Assembly: GCA_029557025.1 (NCBI GenBank) | Contig: JAKPRU010000939.1 | Coordinates: forward strand, 1-8,076 | Reading direction: 5' to 3' | DNA from: Candidatus Omnitrophota bacterium | GTDB lineage: Bacteria > Hinthialibacterota > Hinthialibacteria > Hinthialibacterales > JAKPRU01 | Length of the DNA: 8,076 bases | Shown here: positions 6,169 through 8,076 of the stretch, piece after piece | Position numbering within the stretch: the first letter of the stretch is position 1 | Layout: every line of letters begins with the position of its first letter | The notes under the pieces: generated by a model | Seen by the model: only the letters and a program-made list of their open reading frames with translations | Told to the model about the DNA's origin: nothing | The model's database searches: none | Program-made: the position numbers and the translations under genes

Positions 6169-6594
6169 GTGGCACTCGCAAATTGCAGGAAATGCGGAAA
6201 GATATACCGAAGGATTACTGTGGACATTTGTCCACAATGTCAAAAAGAAGAAGACGAAGAACTGCGGGATGCACAGGATTACCTGCGGAGCCATCCCCGG
6301 GCGACGATCTATGAGCTGGTGGACGAACTTGATATCGAGCAACCTCTCATCGGAAGGTGGGTCGAGGAGGGAAGACTGACTCTCATCAAGGACCTCGAAG
6401 AGGAAGCCAGCGTACCCAGATGCGCCGGGTGCGGACGCGAAATCAAAGAGGGACAAACCTATTGTCGTACCTGCCTGTTCAAAAAACTTCAAAGTAAAGG
6501 ACCCCAGAAGAACACGGAACCCGAAAAAGAACCGGTCCATGAAAAGCCGGAGATTCAATCATCGGGAATGCATTACAAACGACATATCCCATAG
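6169..6594 (+). CDS. Double zinc-ribbon protein with HTH-like centre, YvyF (TIGR03826)-like
   Basis: 141 residues from the GTG at 6169. The N-terminus holds a zinc ribbon with C6-x2-C9 and C21-x2-C24 (NCRKCGK...ICPQCQ). A central segment (about 35-72) resembles a small winged-helix or MerR-like DNA-binding fold: YLRSHPRATIYELVDELDIE followed by RWVEEGRLTL. A second ribbon has C85-x2-C88 and C99-x2-C102 (CAGCGREIKEG...CRTC). A charged, Lys/Glu/Pro-rich tail (104-141) is probably disordered. The length, order and spacing match, from memory, the flagellar-operon protein family of Bacillus YvyF, whose members are thought to be regulatory. No flagellar gene is visible in this window, so a link to motility is not shown. 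It may be cotranscribed with rsfS and converges on the next gene with an 11-base gap. Confidence 0.75.
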   Translation: MALANCRKCGKIYRRITVDICPQCQKEEDEELRDAQDYLRSHPRATIYELVDELDIEQPLIGRWVEEGRLTLIKDLEEEASVPRCAGCGREIKEGQTYCRTCLFKKLQSKGPQKNTEPEKEPVHEKPEIQSSGMHYKRHIP

Positions 6595-6605
6595 CCCCCA
6601 CGGTG

Positions 6606-8076
6606 TCACAATTCTTTCCCACCATACTCCAAAAACAGTCCGCACCAATCGGCCAGGTCGTCTTTGTTTCCGTCTCCCGCGTCCTCCACAATCAGGACCA
6701 GTTCATGCTTCCCTGACAACGGAATCTGAATTTTCTGCGCGGCAGAATGCGCAGTGAATTGCGAGCTGCGGAACACTTCTTTCCCGTCCAGCTCCACGAC
6801 AAAGATAACACTCGTTCGCTCATAGCCGCCGATTACAGAAGCATCGGGACCGATCCAAGCCTTCATCCGTTGCGCATTCTCCGGCACATCGAACACGATC
6901 CGCGACGAAGCATGAGTTCCGATCCCACGGGCATACACACGATTACGGACCTGGAGCAAACGGCCGTCTATCGAAAGATCCCGCTGTGGGTCTTTCCATT
7001 CCTGTGTCCAGGAACGCATCGGGTATGCCGACAACGGCAGCGGAGCGGTTCTCCTCTCGATCAGAGCCGTCATCAGAATGAACGCCAATGCGGCAAGCAG
7101 CGCCCAGCTCACGCGATCTGTTCGCGACCACTGCTTCCTGGTCCAGAATGCCGCTGCCGACAGCCCCACAACGGCCATAACATCGCTGCTCCCCGCGTGA
7201 ACCTCTGAGAGAGAGACTATCCGGCTGTCGGGAGGACACACCGCGATCAGGTTCAGAAGGAAGAAGATACTCAAAACTGTATAGCCGATTCGACGACCGG
7301 AACCGCCGATGGCCGCAAGCGGTACGGCAAATACGAAAAACGGGAATAAATAACGTTCATGAATTCGTGTGGGAAAAAAGAAAAAGGCCAGCGAAATGAC
7401 CGATAATGCCCACCAGAACCCCGACCATTCTTCACCGCGCCAAAAACAGAATCGAATGATGACAAACACATAGGAAGTCAAAAACAGGAATAATCCGAAT
7501 CGATGATAACAAAACCACAAGAGAATACTATCCGCGGGTAGAGCGCCGTCCGAACCGAACAGGAAACGGAACGGGAGATGATCGGAAACGGATGGGTCCG
7601 CGTGAAGCTGCCAGAGATTCCAGGCCCCGTAAGTCAACTGTGTCCCCCACTGCATCGGTTCCCAGAAACAGGACCGAATCAGCAAAGATAGTTGTTGGGT
7701 GAAATAAAAGGGAAGCAGCAACGCGGCCATCGAGATCAACAATCCCAGTCCCATCATGCAAAACGCACGAAATTTTCTTTCAAAAAGCGGAAATAGAAAA
7801 AACAGCGGCAGCAGCGGTAACGCCTGCATTTTCATTCCCAGCGCCGCTCCGCAGAATATCCCGCTTGCAAAAGGTAACGTTTGCAACAGAACGGCGGCAA
7901 GAACCAGGAAGAAAGAAAAGATCGTGTCGGTCTGCCCGAAATGCGAACCGATATAAATTACCGCCGGATTCAGCCAGAAAAATGCAAAACCCAACAAACC
8001 ATAGGATGATCCAAATCTTCTTTTCAAGTAATAGAGAAGACAGAAAGATGTCCCCCAATCCGCGAGGACATTGACG
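6606..8076 (-). CDS. Polytopic GT-C type glycosyltransferase with C-terminal NPCBM-like domain, partial (N-terminus outside window)
   Basis: The frame stays open to the right edge: 489 residues are visible, counted from the codon at 8073-8075. A TTG at 8027 is inside the gene, not its start, because the codons before it read NVLADWGTSFCLLYYL, a typical early part of this family. Recognised motifs are NPAVIY (36-41), GQTDTIFSFFLVLAAVLL (47-64), the K-x-Q in GMKMQALPLLP and PTRIHERYLFPF (235-246). Nine or ten membrane helices can be counted by eye up to about residue 341. These features fit PMT/Gpi18-like membrane glycosyltransferases, which use a polyprenyl-phosphate sugar and act on the outer face of the cytoplasmic membrane. 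The catalytic Asp loop, normally near the N-terminus, lies outside the window. Residues about 354-486 look like an NPCBM domain: VYARGIGTHASSRIVFDV, VELDGKEVFRS and EDAGDGNKDDLADWCGLFL. The acceptor is unknown. Convergent with the zinc-ribbon gene; no clear terminator between them. Confidence 0.82.
   Translation of the reverse strand, partial: VNVLADWGTSFCLLYYLKRRFGSSYGLLGFAFFWLNPAVIYIGSHFGQTDTIFSFFLVLAAVLLQTLPFASGIFCGAALGMKMQALPLLPLFFLFPLFERKFRAFCMMGLGLLISMAALLLPFYFTQQLSLLIRSCFWEPMQWGTQLTYGAWNLWQLHADPSVSDHLPFRFLFGSDGALPADSILLWFCYHRFGLFLFLTSYVFVIIRFCFWRGEEWSGFWWALSVISLAFFFFPTRIHERYLFPFFVFAVPLAAIGGSGRRIGYTVLSIFFLLNLIAVCPPDSRIVSLSEVHAGSSDVMAVVGLSAAAFWTRKQWSRTDRVSWALLAALAFILMTALIERRTAPLPLSAYPMRSWTQEWKDPQRDLSIDGRLLQVRNRVYARGIGTHASSRIVFDVPENAQRMKAWIGPDASVIGGYERTSVIFVVELDGKEVFRSSQFTAHSAAQKIQIPLSGKHELVLIVEDAGDGNKDDLADWCGLFLEYGGKEL

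Noticed and set aside
6115..6558. Minus-strand open frame of 147 codons opposite the zinc-ribbon gene
   Set aside because: The opposite strand has eight well-spaced zinc-ligand cysteines, a GTG start and an ideal ribosome binding site; this frame has nothing comparable.
1..8076. CRISPR arrays, tRNA or rRNA genes, insertion sequences, toxin-antitoxin or phage-defence genes
   Set aside because: I looked for regular repeats, cloverleaf-like segments, transposase motifs and defence domains and saw none; nearly all sequence is accounted for by the listed genes.

Overview
The window reads as a compact, gene-dense stretch of a bacterial chromosome of intermediate base composition. It has seven recognisable genes plus the start of an eighth. 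No rRNA, tRNA, CRISPR array, insertion sequence or phage gene is visible. The gene set (RsfS, a YvyF-like zinc-ribbon protein, a GT-C glycosyltransferase carrying an NPCBM module, a GT4 glycosyltransferase with an inserted beta-sandwich) fits a free-living, surface-glycan-producing bacterium, perhaps from a poorly cultured phylum. The sequence alone does not fix the taxon.

Layout. At the left edge (1-111, minus) is the start of a small secreted Gly/Met-rich protein, cut by the window. Next comes a four-gene minus-strand block, transcribed right to left from about 5533 to 220: a GT4-type glycosyltransferase with an extra sugar-binding-like domain, a YqeM-like SAM-dependent methyltransferase, a large galactokinase-like GHMP kinase, and a ketopantoate-reductase (PanE/ApbA) family protein. 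The kinase and reductase overlap by ATGA and are probably translationally coupled. A small hairpin with a T-run overlaps the reductase stop codon and may end this unit.

A roughly 100-base divergent gap (5534-5637) separates this block from two plus-strand genes: rsfS (ribosomal silencing factor) and a 141-residue protein with two zinc ribbons flanking a helix-turn-helix-like segment. The latter starts at a GTG with a strong Shine-Dalgarno site. The zinc-ribbon gene converges with an 11-base gap on a minus-strand polytopic GT-C type glycosyltransferase. That gene ends in an NPCBM-like carbohydrate-binding domain and runs off the right edge, so its N-terminus is missing.

How the genes may work together. 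The two glycosyltransferases, one cytosolic and nucleotide-sugar dependent and one membrane-embedded and probably lipid-sugar dependent, suggest cell-surface polysaccharide or glycoprotein assembly. The GHMP kinase could supply a phosphorylated sugar to such a pathway, but its sugar-binding signature departs from true galactokinase, so the substrate is open. The kinase-reductase coupling is the most suggestive biochemical link. The two different beta-sandwich modules attached to glycosyltransferases are the most unusual architectural feature. I see no convincing complete new system, but these points merit a second look.
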